Shown: positions 14,922-22,911, numbered from the stretch's first letter. The stretch is 32,533 bases of DNA from JBOGEN01 sp050743265 (GCA_050743265.1 JBOGEN010000167.1:1-32533), one strand, 5' to 3'. The notes: generated by a model not told the origin, from the sequence alone. Numbers and translations: made by a program.

Positions 14922-17510
14922 ATGCGCGTACGCGCCGTCATGATCGTCGCTGCCGTCTCCGCCGTGGTGGGCGGTCTGCTCGCCGGGCCGCTGCCGGCCT
15001 CCGCAGAGGAGGATCCGCTCCCCACGTCGCCCGAGCTGAGCGAGACCACCCGGCTCGACGAGCGGCGCGCGGTGACCGTCGGTGACCGCTCCTACTCCGT
15101 GGGGACGGAAGACGGGCTCTACCCCGGGGCCGGCTGGCACATCCGGGCCGAGATGGGCGGGTTCTGGACGCCGCCGATCAAGCTCCTCGACGGCATGTGG
15201 TTCGGGGTGGACGACGCCTGGCTGGGCCAGGACGTGAAAGCCGAGCGCTTCTCCTCCGGCTGGGGCTACACCCGCACTGATTACGCCACCGACGGTCTGA
15301 AGGTCGCCCGTACCACCACCGCGCCGGACGGCATCCGCGCGGGCCTGGTCGGCCTGACGTTCACAAGCGAGGACGACCGCACCGTCGACCTCACCATGGA
15401 CGCGCACTCCGAGCTGATGTCCGGGTACCCGTGGGGCTGGACGACGCCGAACGCACAGACGTTCAACCTCACCGACACCGGGGCGTACGCCGACGGCTCC
15501 CTCGTCTTCCGCGAGCAGGGCACGCCCCCGGCCGACAACGCGAGCGCGCACGACTGGGCAGCGGTGGTGGGCTCGTCGCTCACCCCGACCGGGCACGACC
15601 TCGGGCCGGACTTCCGCGGCCCGCAGGACCCAGCGGTCGTCTGCCCGGGCGACGGCGAGGCCCCGCCCCGGTGCGAGGACTCCACTTTCGGCAAGGGCAC
15701 GGGCGGTCGCCTCACGTACGAGGTCCCGCTGAACGCGGACGAGCCCCAGACGGTCTGGTTCTCGGTGGCGGGGTCCGACAAGGGACTCGCTGAGGCCACC
15801 TCGCAGCAGGCCGAGGCGCTCGACGACCCCGCGGGCCTGCTGGCCACGAAGGTGGCCGACCGCCAGGCCGTGAACGCCCACAGCGACGTCGACCTCCCGG
15901 GCGACCCGCTGCTCGAGCAGAGCGTGGCCTGGAGCAAGCAGAACCTCGCCGACTCGGTGCAGGAGTCCCACGACCTCGCGCTGCGCCACGTGCAGGAGGG
16001 CAGGGCGTACCCGGCCACCGCGGGCGAGCTGGACGAGGCCCGGTGGTTCGGCGCGGGCTGGCCCGACTACCCCTGGCTGTTCGGCACGGACGGCGAGTAC
16101 ACCGCGTTCGCCTCGGTGGCCGCCGGCCAGTTCGCGACGACGAAGGCACACCTGCGGGCGCTCCGCGACGTGAGCGAGGTCGTGAACGAGAGGTCGGGCA
16201 AGGTCGTCCACGAGGTCACGCCGGACGGCTCCGTGTACTTCGGAGGCAACTCCGACTCCGGCAACACGGACGAGACCTCGAAGTTCCCGTCAGCCGTGGC
16301 GCTGGTCTGGCGCTGGACGGGCGACGACGCCTTGCGCGATGACCTGTACGGGTTCACCGTCCGCAACATGCGCTTCGTCTACCGCACGCTCGACCAGGAC
16401 GACGACGGCTGGCCCGAGGGGCTCGGCAACGTCGAGCGCGCCGGCATGGGCGCCGAGAAGCTGGACAACACCGTGTACACGATCCGCGGCCTGCGCGACC
16501 TCGCGGACATGGCACGGAGCAAGGGCGACAGGGCCACCGAGGGCTGGGCCAGTAGCCGCGCCAAGGCCCTGGAGAGCCGGTTCGAGAAGGCCTGGTGGTT
16601 CGGTGGCGACACCGACCAGTACGCGGACTCGCTGGCCAACCCCGACAACGGCAAGGTCTTCCAGCGGCACTGGATCGGCCTCACGCCGATGGACGCCGTC
16701 CTGGTCCGGCCGGGGCAGCCGGACCGCCCGCTCGCGAACGACGCCCACGGCCAGGCCGGCATCGCCAAGCGCGAGGAGGCCTGCTACTCGGGCACGTACG
16801 GCCTGTTCCACACCGGCACCGGCCCGACGTCCGCCGGGGGGGGCAACAAGGGTCCGTCGTGTGACAGCGCCGTCTCGACCGTCCAGAGCGAGCGGGCGGC
16901 GTTCGGCCTGAACACGGCCATCATGGCGGCGGCGGAGGGCAACTTCGGCCGCCTCGGAGCCGACCAGCAGCAGCGCTACACGACGGCGAACGCCACGATC
17001 CAGGTCGACCCCTCCGTATGGGAGATGCCGGGCGCCATGCCGGAGATCGCGCCGAGCCCTGACTTCAAGCCGAACATCGACCGGCCGCTGTACGACCGCT
17101 CGATGGTGCTGCAGGCCTGGGGCGCGTACGGCGTGCTCTGGCCGGTCGTGCACCACCAGCTCGGCGTGTCGCCCGACCTTGGACGCGACCGTGTGCGTGT
17201 GGTCCCCCAGGTTCCTGGCGGGCAGCAGCACGTGTCCGGGACGGACATTGCCCTCGGGGACGGTGCCGTCGACGTGGCGGCCACGCGTGAGGGCACCACC
17301 CTCACCACGGAGGTGACCGGCCACGACCTGGACGCAGCCCTCACGATCGGGCACGTCCTGCCCACGGGGGCCACGGTCCAGCAGGTGACCCTCGACGACC
17401 AGCCGGCCGACTACGACGTGGTCCGGACGGCCCGGGGGTCCGAGGTCGTCGTGGCCGCGGGCGAGGTCACCGGGGAGGCCGTGCTCGAGGCGGTCATCAG
17501 CCAGCCGTGA
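14922..17510 (+). CDS. Secreted six-hairpin glycosidase-like protein (glycogen-debranching-type)
   Basis: The product has 862 residues. It has a classical signal peptide (MRVRAV, hydrophobic core 5-22, likely cleavage after ASA at residue 28). A beta-sandwich-like region (about 30-300) is followed by an (alpha/alpha)6-type barrel (about 310-750) carrying WFGAGWPDYPWLFGTDGEY (~374-392), DQDDDGWPEGLGN (~491-503) and aromatic-rich WxxWxxY turns. These resemble amylo-alpha-1,6-glucosidase/GH63-type six-hairpin enzymes. The D in GTDGEY and the acid cluster at ~491 are candidate active-site residues. The final ~100 residues form a beta-rich tail. It likely trims extracellular alpha-glucans or another glycan; the substrate is unknown. 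Its start is preceded by a ribosome-binding-site-sequestering hairpin. Confidence 0.75.
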   Translation: MRVRAVMIVAAVSAVVGGLLAGPLPASAEEDPLPTSPELSETTRLDERRAVTVGDRSYSVGTEDGLYPGAGWHIRAEMGGFWTPPIKLLDGMWFGVDDAWLGQDVKAERFSSGWGYTRTDYATDGLKVARTTTAPDGIRAGLVGLTFTSEDDRTVDLTMDAHSELMSGYPWGWTTPNAQTFNLTDTGAYADGSLVFREQGTPPADNASAHDWAAVVGSSLTPTGHDLGPDFRGPQDPAVVCPGDGEAPPRCEDSTFGKGTGGRLTYEVPLNADEPQTVWFSVAGSDKGLAEATSQQAEALDDPAGLLATKVADRQAVNAHSDVDLPGDPLLEQSVAWSKQNLADSVQESHDLALRHVQEGRAYPATAGELDEARWFGAGWPDYPWLFGTDGEYTAFASVAAGQFATTKAHLRALRDVSEVVNERSGKVVHEVTPDGSVYFGGNSDSGNTDETSKFPSAVALVWRWTGDDALRDDLYGFTVRNMRFVYRTLDQDDDGWPEGLGNVERAGMGAEKLDNTVYTIRGLRDLADMARSKGDRATEGWASSRAKALESRFEKAWWFGGDTDQYADSLANPDNGKVFQRHWIGLTPMDAVLVRPGQPDRPLANDAHGQAGIAKREEACYSGTYGLFHTGTGPTSAGGGNKGPSCDSAVSTVQSERAAFGLNTAIMAAAEGNFGRLGADQQQRYTTANATIQVDPSVWEMPGAMPEIAPSPDFKPNIDRPLYDRSMVLQAWGAYGVLWPVVHHQLGVSPDLGRDRVRVVPQVPGGQQHVSGTDIALGDGAVDVAATREGTTLTTEVTGHDLDAALTIGHVLPTGATVQQVTLDDQPADYDVVRTARGSEVVVAAGEVTGEAVLEAVISQP

Positions 17511-17520
17511 TCACGCGGGC

Positions 17521-17569
17521 CCTCCCGGGGTCGGGCATGCTGGGGTCCAGCAGTTCGCACCCCGGGAGG
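17521..17569 (+). promoter_or_regulatory. Inverted repeat sequestering the ribosome-binding site of the Usp-like gene
   Basis: CCTCCCGGGG (17521-17530) and CCCCGGGAGG (17560-17569) are a perfect 10-bp inverted repeat separated by 29 bases. The 29-base loop itself contains a small hairpin (GCTGG-GGT-CCAGC, 17539-17551). The GGAGG at 17565-17569 is the ribosome-binding site for the start at 17575, so the stem would hide it. The repeat begins 10 bases after the stop of the secreted glycosidase and could also act as its terminator, though no T tract follows. Confidence 0.55.
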
Positions 17570-17574
17570 TCACG

Positions 17575-18063
17575 CTGTACACCATCGTGCTGCTCACCGA
17601 AGAGGCACTGGGCTCGGACGACGCCGGCTACCTGCGCACCCTCCACAACGAGGACGATCTGGAGTACCACCTGCTGGTGCCGGCCGACACCGACCGCAGC
17701 CTGCTCGTGTCCGTGGTCGACGGCCTGGCGGTCGGCGACCTGAAGGAGACCCTCGACGAGGTGCGTCAGGGGCACCACACGCCCGACGGGCCGGCCCGTG
17801 TGGACGCCGCCGAGGCGCTGCGGGCGAGTCTGCAGGTCCTGCAGGACGTGGGGGTCACCGCGGAGGGAGTGGTGACCGCGGACGACCCGGTGCCGGCGCT
17901 GCGCGAGGCGGTCGCGCGGCACGGGGCGGACGAGGTGCAGATCGTGACGCGGCCCCACGTGCTCGAGGAGTCCTTCCACCGTGACTGGGGGTCGCGCGCC
18001 CGCCACGAGCTGGGGCTGCCCGTCCTGCACGTGTACGCGCACAGCGGCGGCTGGATGCCCTGA
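17575..18063 (+). CDS. Usp-like cytoplasmic protein with probable CTG start
   Basis: The predicted protein has 162 residues. It opens with a hydrophobic strand (M-Y-T-I-V-L-L-T-E-E-A-L), and the C-terminal half VTADDPVPALREAVARHGAD, EVQIVTRPHV and LPVLHVYAH follows the UspA/Rossmann-like pattern; no membrane segment is seen. The first standard start in frame is GTG 17587, but its ribosome-binding site would be 17 bases away and it would cut the first beta strand. CTG 17575 has a perfect GGAGG five bases upstream and no better in-frame start before it, so I place the start there. The function is unknown; stress-related binding proteins share this fold. It is convergent with the LigD-type polymerase gene, 21 bp away. 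Confidence 0.65.
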   Translation: MYTIVLLTEEALGSDDAGYLRTLHNEDDLEYHLLVPADTDRSLLVSVVDGLAVGDLKETLDEVRQGHHTPDGPARVDAAEALRASLQVLQDVGVTAEGVVTADDPVPALREAVARHGADEVQIVTRPHVLEESFHRDWGSRARHELGLPVLHVYAHSGGWMP

Positions 18064-18084
18064 CCGGCAGCCCTGCGCGGTCGG

Positions 18085-19116
18085 TCAGCCTTGGCCAGGC
18101 TGCGGCTCAGCCGGGCGCGCGCGGCTCGGCTGCACGCGTGAGGGCTCGCCGGGCATCTTCGGGTAGTTCGGCGGGTACGGGGCATCGCCGAGACCGCGGT
18201 CCCGCGCGTCGCGCTCCGCCCACGCCAGCAACGGTTCCAGGCTGTGGTGGACGTCGTCGATCGCCGCGTGCACGTCGCCGAGTCGGGCGAACCGCTCGGG
18301 CATCGTGGCCAGCGTGAAGTCCTCGGTCTCCACGTCCGGCAGCTCGACCCAGGTGACCGGCGCCGAGACCGTGCCATCCGGCCGCGCGCGCACGCTGTAC
18401 GCCGAGGCGATGGTGCGGTCGCGCGCGTTCTGGTTGTAGTCGCAGAACACCTTGGCGCCCCGCTCCTCCTTCCACCACGCGCTCGTCACCTGGTCAGGCA
18501 TCCGCCGCTCGAGCTCGCGCGCGAACGCCAGGGCGGCCTGGCGTACCTCGGTGAAAACCCAGCGCGGCTCGATGCGGACGTAGCAGTGGATGCCCCGGTT
18601 GCCGCTTGTCTTGGGGAACCCGAGGTAGCCGAGATCGTCCAGCATCTCCCGGACGACGGCCGCGACCTTCCTGGCGTCGGCGAAGCCGGTGCCCGGCTGT
18701 GGGTCGAGGTCGATCCGCAGCTCGTCCGGGTGCTCGGTGTCGGCGCGGCGCGCGTGCCAGGGGTGGAAGTCGAGGCAGCCCAGGTTGGCGGACCAGGCGA
18801 CGGAGGCCACCTCGGTGACACACAGGGCGTCCGCGTGCCGCCCGGACGGGAACGTCACCCGGGCCGTCTGCACCCACTCGGGATGGTGGGTAGGCACCCG
18901 CTTCTGGTAGATCGCCTCGCCCTCGGCCCCCTCGGGATGCCGCTTGAGATACGTCGGCCGTTCGTAGAGCGCGCGGACGATCCCGTCGGCGACCGACAGG
19001 TAGTACTGGACGAGGTCGAGCTTGGTCTCTCCCCGTCGCGAGAAGTAGATCTTGTCCGGGTTGGAGACACGCACGGTGCGCTCCCCCACCGACAGCTCGA
19101 CCGCCGCGCTTGGCAT
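18085..19116 (-). CDS. Stand-alone LigD-type DNA polymerase/primase domain protein
   Basis: This 343-residue archaeo-eukaryotic-primase-like polymerase (PolDom) can fill gaps and add nucleotides, often ribonucleotides, during end joining or excision repair. Signatures are VSNPDKIYF near the N-terminus, the metal-binding pair in RIDLDPQPG (D136, D138), the SGNRGIHCYV motif (H177) and FCDYNQNARDRT with the third acid D226. The Pro/Arg-rich tail (~310-343) is probably disordered. The ligase and nuclease domains of full LigD are absent, as in M. tuberculosis Rv3730c, whose neighbour is ligC. Here LigC lies ~6.9 kb to the left. It is divergent from msrB; the 107-bp gap carries a -10-like box for each gene. 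The start is ATG 19116, apparently leaderless. Confidence 0.9.
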   Translation of the reverse strand: MPSAAVELSVGERTVRVSNPDKIYFSRRGETKLDLVQYYLSVADGIVRALYERPTYLKRHPEGAEGEAIYQKRVPTHHPEWVQTARVTFPSGRHADALCVTEVASVAWSANLGCLDFHPWHARRADTEHPDELRIDLDPQPGTGFADARKVAAVVREMLDDLGYLGFPKTSGNRGIHCYVRIEPRWVFTEVRQAALAFARELERRMPDQVTSAWWKEERGAKVFCDYNQNARDRTIASAYSVRARPDGTVSAPVTWVELPDVETEDFTLATMPERFARLGDVHAAIDDVHHSLEPLLAWAERDARDRGLGDAPYPPNYPKMPGEPSRVQPSRARPAEPQPGQG

Positions 19117-19122
19117 GCCGCG

Positions 19123-19128
19123 AAACTA
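19123..19128 (-). promoter_or_regulatory. Putative -10 box of a leaderless promoter (LigD-type polymerase)
   Basis: On the minus strand TAGTTT is followed by six bases and the ATG at 19116, with no ribosome-binding site between. This is one of the better TANNNT matches in the window. Confidence 0.45.
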
Positions 19129-19211
19129 CCCGGCGCGGGGTGGCGGGGGCGGCAGAATTACCGACGGTGATCACGCGATCACCCCCATGTCCGAGACCCG
19201 CCGCCCCGGCG

Positions 19212-19217
19212 TACCGT
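19212..19217 (+). promoter_or_regulatory. Putative -10 box of a leaderless promoter (msrB)
   Basis: TACCGT is followed by six bases and the msrB ATG at 19224. An identical hexamer with identical spacing precedes the RNase D gene at 26878. There is no purine-rich ribosome-binding site. Confidence 0.5.
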
Positions 19218-19223
19218 CATCTC

Positions 19224-19691
19224 ATGGAGCCTGTGCAGAAGTCCGAGGCTGAGTGGCGCGCGCAGCTGTCACCCGAGGAGTTCCACGTCCTCCGCGAGGC
19301 CGGCACCGAGCGCCCGTTCACCGGCGCGTACGTCGACGAGAAAACCGTCGGGGTCTACCGGTGCCGCGCGTGCTCGGCCGAGCTGTTCCGCTCGGAGACG
19401 AAGTTCGACTCGCACTGCGGCTGGCCGTCGTTCTTCGCCCCTAAGGACAGCGACGCGGTGGACCTCATCGAGGACCGTGCCCTCGGCATGGTGCGTACCG
19501 AGGTGCGCTGCTCCGCCTGCGGGTCTCACCTCGGGCACGTCTTCCACGGCGAGGGGTACGACACCCCGACGAACGACAGGTACTGCATCAACTCGGTGTC
19601 GCTGTCGCTCGAGCCGGCGGACAGCCCGGAGGCACCGGCGGAGCCGGGCACCGACAAGTCCGCGGGCCGCCCCAGCCAGCCCACCGGCTAG
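19224..19691 (+). CDS. msrB: Peptide-methionine (R)-S-oxide reductase MsrB
   Basis: This 155-residue cytoplasmic enzyme reduces the R-epimer of methionine sulfoxide in proteins, repairing oxidative damage. The structural zinc site is formed by two CxxC pairs, C47/C50 (CRAC) and C96/C99 (CSAC). The catalytic cysteine is C121 in RYCINSVSL, and C65 in SHCGWPSF is the likely resolving residue. The family signatures CGWPSFF and GSHLGHVFHGEG are intact. The C-terminal ~25 residues are Pro/Glu/Ser-rich and probably disordered. ATG 19224 was chosen over upstream in-frame starts because the protein then begins at the family N-terminus and TACCGT lies six bases before it. Confidence 0.95.
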   Translation: MEPVQKSEAEWRAQLSPEEFHVLREAGTERPFTGAYVDEKTVGVYRCRACSAELFRSETKFDSHCGWPSFFAPKDSDAVDLIEDRALGMVRTEVRCSACGSHLGHVFHGEGYDTPTNDRYCINSVSLSLEPADSPEAPAEPGTDKSAGRPSQPTG

Positions 19692-19752
19692 GTCGAGCAA
19701 CGGGGCGAGCAGGAAGGCAGCCAGGCTGGACGGCGGCCGGGCTGGACGGAGG

Positions 19753-20586
19753 CTAGGCCCGCTCGCGGTCGCGCGCGGCGTCCCGTTCCCGGGCGTGGTC
19801 GGCCAGGCTGACGACCCGTCCGCTGAACCGGCCGGCCTGGTAGCGGTCGACCGCGCGGTCGACGAGGACGGCGCCCTGCAGCACCATGCCCCCGACCAGC
19901 CAGCCCGCCACGAGGTCGGTCACCCAGTGCGTGTCGTAGTAGACCGACGCGACGCCCACGACCAGCGTGACCACGGTGGTGAGGACCGCGGTGCCGATGA
20001 GCCAGGCACGGGGGCTGCGCACCCGGGCGTACCGCGCGATGAGGTAGCCCACGATGGCCCAGGTCAGCACGGCGTTGCCAGCGTGTCCTGAGGGGAACAG
20101 CATGCCGTCCACGAACAGGGCGGGATCGCCGTAGTACGGCTTGCCTCGTCCGAAGCCGAGCTTGAGGAAGCCCACGAACAGGTTCAGCGCGACCAGGCTT
20201 CCGGTCAGCACGAAGACGGGCCGCCAGCTGCGGTTCCCCCAGGCGATCCAGCCCACGATGAGGAACGCCTCGACGGCGGTCGGACCACGCTGTCCGAGCA
20301 CCTCGAGGAACTTCATGACCACCCACGTGGTCGACCAGCGGTTCTCCATGCCGAGCCGGTGTGCCGCCACGTCCAGCCGAACGAGGCCCGTGCCGCTGGC
20401 GACCTGGACGATCACGACGACGAGCAGGCCGGCGAGCACGCCCAGCGTCACCAGGCCGCGCCGAATCGCGGGGTCGCTCAGGTGCCGACGCGCCTCGCGA
20501 CGGACCGCGGCGACCCCGCTCACCGGAGCGGGCTCGTCGTGGTCGTCCTCGAGGCGCACGAACGCCCGGAGCTCAGAACCGGCCAT
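19753..20586 (-). CDS. PAP2-family membrane phosphatase
   Basis: This 277-residue protein has a ~40-residue cytoplasmic N-terminus and about six membrane segments. The phosphatase signature is present: K142-(x6)-K149-P150 (KLGFGRGKP), PSGHAG with H168, and SVYYDTHWVTDLVAGW with H220 and D224. These residues form the phosphoenzyme pocket of PAP2 lipid phosphatases, which dephosphorylate lipid phosphates such as undecaprenyl pyrophosphate or phosphatidate. One oddity is that the usual Arg of the first motif (R-P) is Lys here. The start was set at ATG 20586, 42 codons inside the longest frame, because upstream residues look non-coding and an AATAGT box lies seven bases before it. It is monocistronic, with 149 bp separating it from the haem operon. 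Confidence 0.85.
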   Translation of the reverse strand: MAGSELRAFVRLEDDHDEPAPVSGVAAVRREARRHLSDPAIRRGLVTLGVLAGLLVVVIVQVASGTGLVRLDVAAHRLGMENRWSTTWVVMKFLEVLGQRGPTAVEAFLIVGWIAWGNRSWRPVFVLTGSLVALNLFVGFLKLGFGRGKPYYGDPALFVDGMLFPSGHAGNAVLTWAIVGYLIARYARVRSPRAWLIGTAVLTTVVTLVVGVASVYYDTHWVTDLVAGWLVGGMVLQGAVLVDRAVDRYQAGRFSGRVVSLADHARERDAARDRERA

Positions 20587-20593
20587 CGTCTCG

Positions 20594-20599
20594 ACTATT
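20594..20599 (-). promoter_or_regulatory. Putative -10 box (AATAGT) before the PAP2 gene
   Basis: On the minus strand AATAGT is followed by seven bases and ATG 20586, without a ribosome-binding site. A GTTCGAAC palindrome lies slightly farther upstream. The remaining gap to 20735 holds no other signal I can support. Confidence 0.3.
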
Positions 20600-20735
20600 C
20601 CCCAGGTTGTTCGAACGGTATGTCGCGGGCGGGCATCGTTCCCGTAACGCCCGGCAGAACTGTGGGTGCGCCCGTCCGACGTGTGGGATTGCCCACACGA
20701 GCGAGGCAGCACCCCTGCGGGTCAGACGACCACCT

Positions 20736-21446
20736 CTAGGGCAGCCCGGCGACGAGCTCCGCCACCGGCTTGCGTCGTCCGGTGTAGAACGGGACCTCCT
20801 CACGGACGTGCAGCCGCGCCCGCGAGGCCCGGAGGTGCCGCATGAGGTCGACGAGCCGGTGCAGCTCGTCCGCCTCGAAGGCGAGCACCCACTCGTAGTC
20901 CCCGAGCGCGAACGAGGGCACCGTGTTGGCCCGGACGTCCGGGTACCCGCGGGCCATCTGGCCGTGCTCGGCGAGCATCGCCCGGCGCTCCTCGTCCGGC
21001 AGCAGGTACCACTCGTACGACCGGACGAACGGGTAGACGCAGAGGTACCCCCGCGGCTCCTCCTCGGCGACGAACGCGGGGACGTGGCTCTTGTTGAACT
21101 CAGCGGGACGGTGCAGGGCCATCGCCGACCAGACCGGCTCAGCACCCCGGCCGAGCCGGGTACGGCGAAACCGCTGGTAGACCTCCTGCAGGTCGTCCGG
21201 GGACGGGGCGACCCACCAGAACATCAGGTCCGCGTCGGCGCGCAGCCCGGCCACGTCGTACACGCCCCGTGTGGTCACGCCCTTGGCCGCGGCCTGGTCG
21301 AGCAGCTCGCCCACCTCGGCGCTCAGGGCGTCCCTGTCCTCCTCTGCGAGCGGCCCGCGCACCCGGAACACCGACCACATGGTGTACATGATCAGAGCGT
21401 TCAGGTCCTTGACGCGCTTGCCGCCCGTCGCAGTGCCCTCAGCCAT
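20736..21446 (-). CDS. hemQ: Coproheme decarboxylase HemQ (chlorite dismutase family)
   Basis: This 236-residue enzyme performs the last step of the coproporphyrin-dependent haem pathway of Gram-positive bacteria, decarboxylating two propionates of coproheme to give haem b. The catalytic tyrosine is Y138 in YPFVRSYEWY, the actinobacterial form of the YPMSK motif. The proximal haem-ligand histidine is most likely H161 in EHGQMARGYPDVRAN. The N-terminus (LNALIMYTMWSVFRV) and DYEWVLAFEADELH segments are typical of the family. It is the last gene of hemE-hemY-hemQ; its ATG lies four bases after the hemY stop, so it is co-transcribed. Length is normal and nothing is missing. Confidence 0.95.
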   Translation of the reverse strand: MAEGTATGGKRVKDLNALIMYTMWSVFRVRGPLAEEDRDALSAEVGELLDQAAAKGVTTRGVYDVAGLRADADLMFWWVAPSPDDLQEVYQRFRRTRLGRGAEPVWSAMALHRPAEFNKSHVPAFVAEEEPRGYLCVYPFVRSYEWYLLPDEERRAMLAEHGQMARGYPDVRANTVPSFALGDYEWVLAFEADELHRLVDLMRHLRASRARLHVREEVPFYTGRRKPVAELVAGLP

Positions 21447-21450
21447 GCCC

Positions 21451-22899
21451 CTAGTGTCTCTCGCCAGGTGGTAGGCCGTCACCGAGGTATCGGCCCACCC
21501 GGCGTGCCGCCGCCTCGGCGGTGGCCACACAGGCGGGGATGCCCACCCCCTCGTACGCGGCCCCGCAGACCGCCAGGCCGGGTGCGTCGGCCACGGCCGC
21601 GAGAGCCCGGGCGACCCGGGCCCGGTGCCCCACCGCGTACTGGGGCAGCCCGCCACCCCACCGGGTGACCAGGGCGGCCCGCGGCCGACCCCGCAGGCCG
21701 ACCAGATCCGCAAGGTCCGCCGTGACCGCGGCGACAAGATCGTCGTCGTCGCGCTGCAGGTCGGCCTCCTCCCCGTACCGGCCGACCGAGGCACGCAGCA
21801 CGAGCAGCCCGGGGTCGGCCTCACGGAGCCACCCCCACTTCTCCGAGGACAGGGTGACGCCCTTGACCAGCCGGTTCTCGACCGGCGGGACGAGAAAGCC
21901 GCTGCCTTCGGGGACGCGCGGCAGGCCGGCCCGGTCGAGGGCCAGCGTGACGAGGGCCGTGCTCGCGTAGTCGATGCCGCCCAGCTCGGTGGAGGCCGCC
22001 GGCGCCACCTCGGCGAGCAGCCGTGCGGCAGGCCGGGCCGGGACGGCGAGCACCACGGCGTCCGCCTCCAGCGGCTCGGGTGCCCGGGTCGGGCCGAGGA
22101 CCAGCTGCCAGCCCTGCCCATCCCGGCAGAGCCTCCGTACGGTCGCGCCGGTGCGTACCTCGGCTCCGGAGGCCGTGGCCACCGCCCCGGGCAGCCGGCC
22201 CAGGCCACCCGGCAGACCCACGAACACCGGCCCTGCGGACCCGGCTGAGCTCGCCCGGACCCGGCGGGCGGCGGCCAGCAGCGTGCGGTCACGCCGTACG
22301 GCGGCGGCGAGCTGCGGCACCGTCGCCTCGAAGGAGAGGGCATCGGCATGCCCGGCGTACACCCCGCCGAGCAGGGGCTCGACGAGACGCTCGACGACCT
22401 CGCGGCCCATCCGGGCGCCGACGTGCGCCGCCACGGAGAGGTCCTCCTCCACCGGGGTACGCCGGAGCAGGAGGTCAAGGGGAGCTCGTGCCAGCCCCCG
22501 CGGGGACAGCACCCGCGAGACCGCCAGCGCCCGCAGGTCGCTCGGCACCCCCATGACCTGTCCCTCCGGGAGACGGCGCAGGGCGCCACGACTCCACACC
22601 CCGGCCGAGGCGGTCCGTGCCGGCTCGAGCTCGTCCCCCAGGCCGACGGCCCGGACGAGGTCGACCCCCTCGGGACGGCGGGCCAGCATCGCTTCGGCAC
22701 CGACGTCGACCGTCAGCCGGGACACGGACGACGTGGCCAGCTTGCCGCCGATGGTGGGCGCGCCCTCGAGCACGGTGACGCGGACCCGCGTGCCGAGGTC
22801 CCGGCGGAGGAACCACGCGGCGGCGAGCCCCGCGATCCCGCCGCCCACGACGACGACGTGCCGGACCCCGGGTGCCGGTGCTGGCTCGCGAGTGGGCAC
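21451..22899 (-). CDS. hemY: Coproporphyrinogen III oxidase (HemY/CgoX type)
   Basis: This 482-residue FAD enzyme belongs to the protoporphyrinogen oxidase superfamily; in organisms with HemQ it oxidises coproporphyrinogen III to coproporphyrin III. The FAD-binding fold is HVVVVGGGIAGLAAAWF (GGGIAG at 19-24), followed by VLEGAPTIGGKLAT and the family segment LVEPLLGGVYAGHADALSFE. The C-terminus GAAYEGVGIPACVATAEAAA is the second FAD-contact motif. The start is GTG 22899, 12 bases after the hemE stop, without a strong ribosome-binding site, so coupling to hemE is likely. The name hemG is also used in older actinobacterial annotation; the HemY name fits the fold. Confidence 0.93.
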   Translation of the reverse strand: MPTREPAPAPGVRHVVVVGGGIAGLAAAWFLRRDLGTRVRVTVLEGAPTIGGKLATSSVSRLTVDVGAEAMLARRPEGVDLVRAVGLGDELEPARTASAGVWSRGALRRLPEGQVMGVPSDLRALAVSRVLSPRGLARAPLDLLLRRTPVEEDLSVAAHVGARMGREVVERLVEPLLGGVYAGHADALSFEATVPQLAAAVRRDRTLLAAARRVRASSAGSAGPVFVGLPGGLGRLPGAVATASGAEVRTGATVRRLCRDGQGWQLVLGPTRAPEPLEADAVVLAVPARPAARLLAEVAPAASTELGGIDYASTALVTLALDRAGLPRVPEGSGFLVPPVENRLVKGVTLSSEKWGWLREADPGLLVLRASVGRYGEEADLQRDDDDLVAAVTADLADLVGLRGRPRAALVTRWGGGLPQYAVGHRARVARALAAVADAPGLAVCGAAYEGVGIPACVATAEAAARRVGRYLGDGLPPGERH

Positions 22900-22911
22900 G
22901 GCGCCGGCCGC

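Noticed and set aside
19160..19185. GTGATCAC palindromes near 17507, 19167 and 26848 as a shared regulator site
   Set aside because: An 8-bp palindrome occurs by chance at this frequency, and flanking bases do not match between the copies.
20609..20620. GTTCGAAC palindrome as a possible LexA (SOS) box before the PAP2 gene
   Set aside because: Actinobacterial LexA sites need CGAAC and GTTCG separated by about four bases; here the halves are fused.
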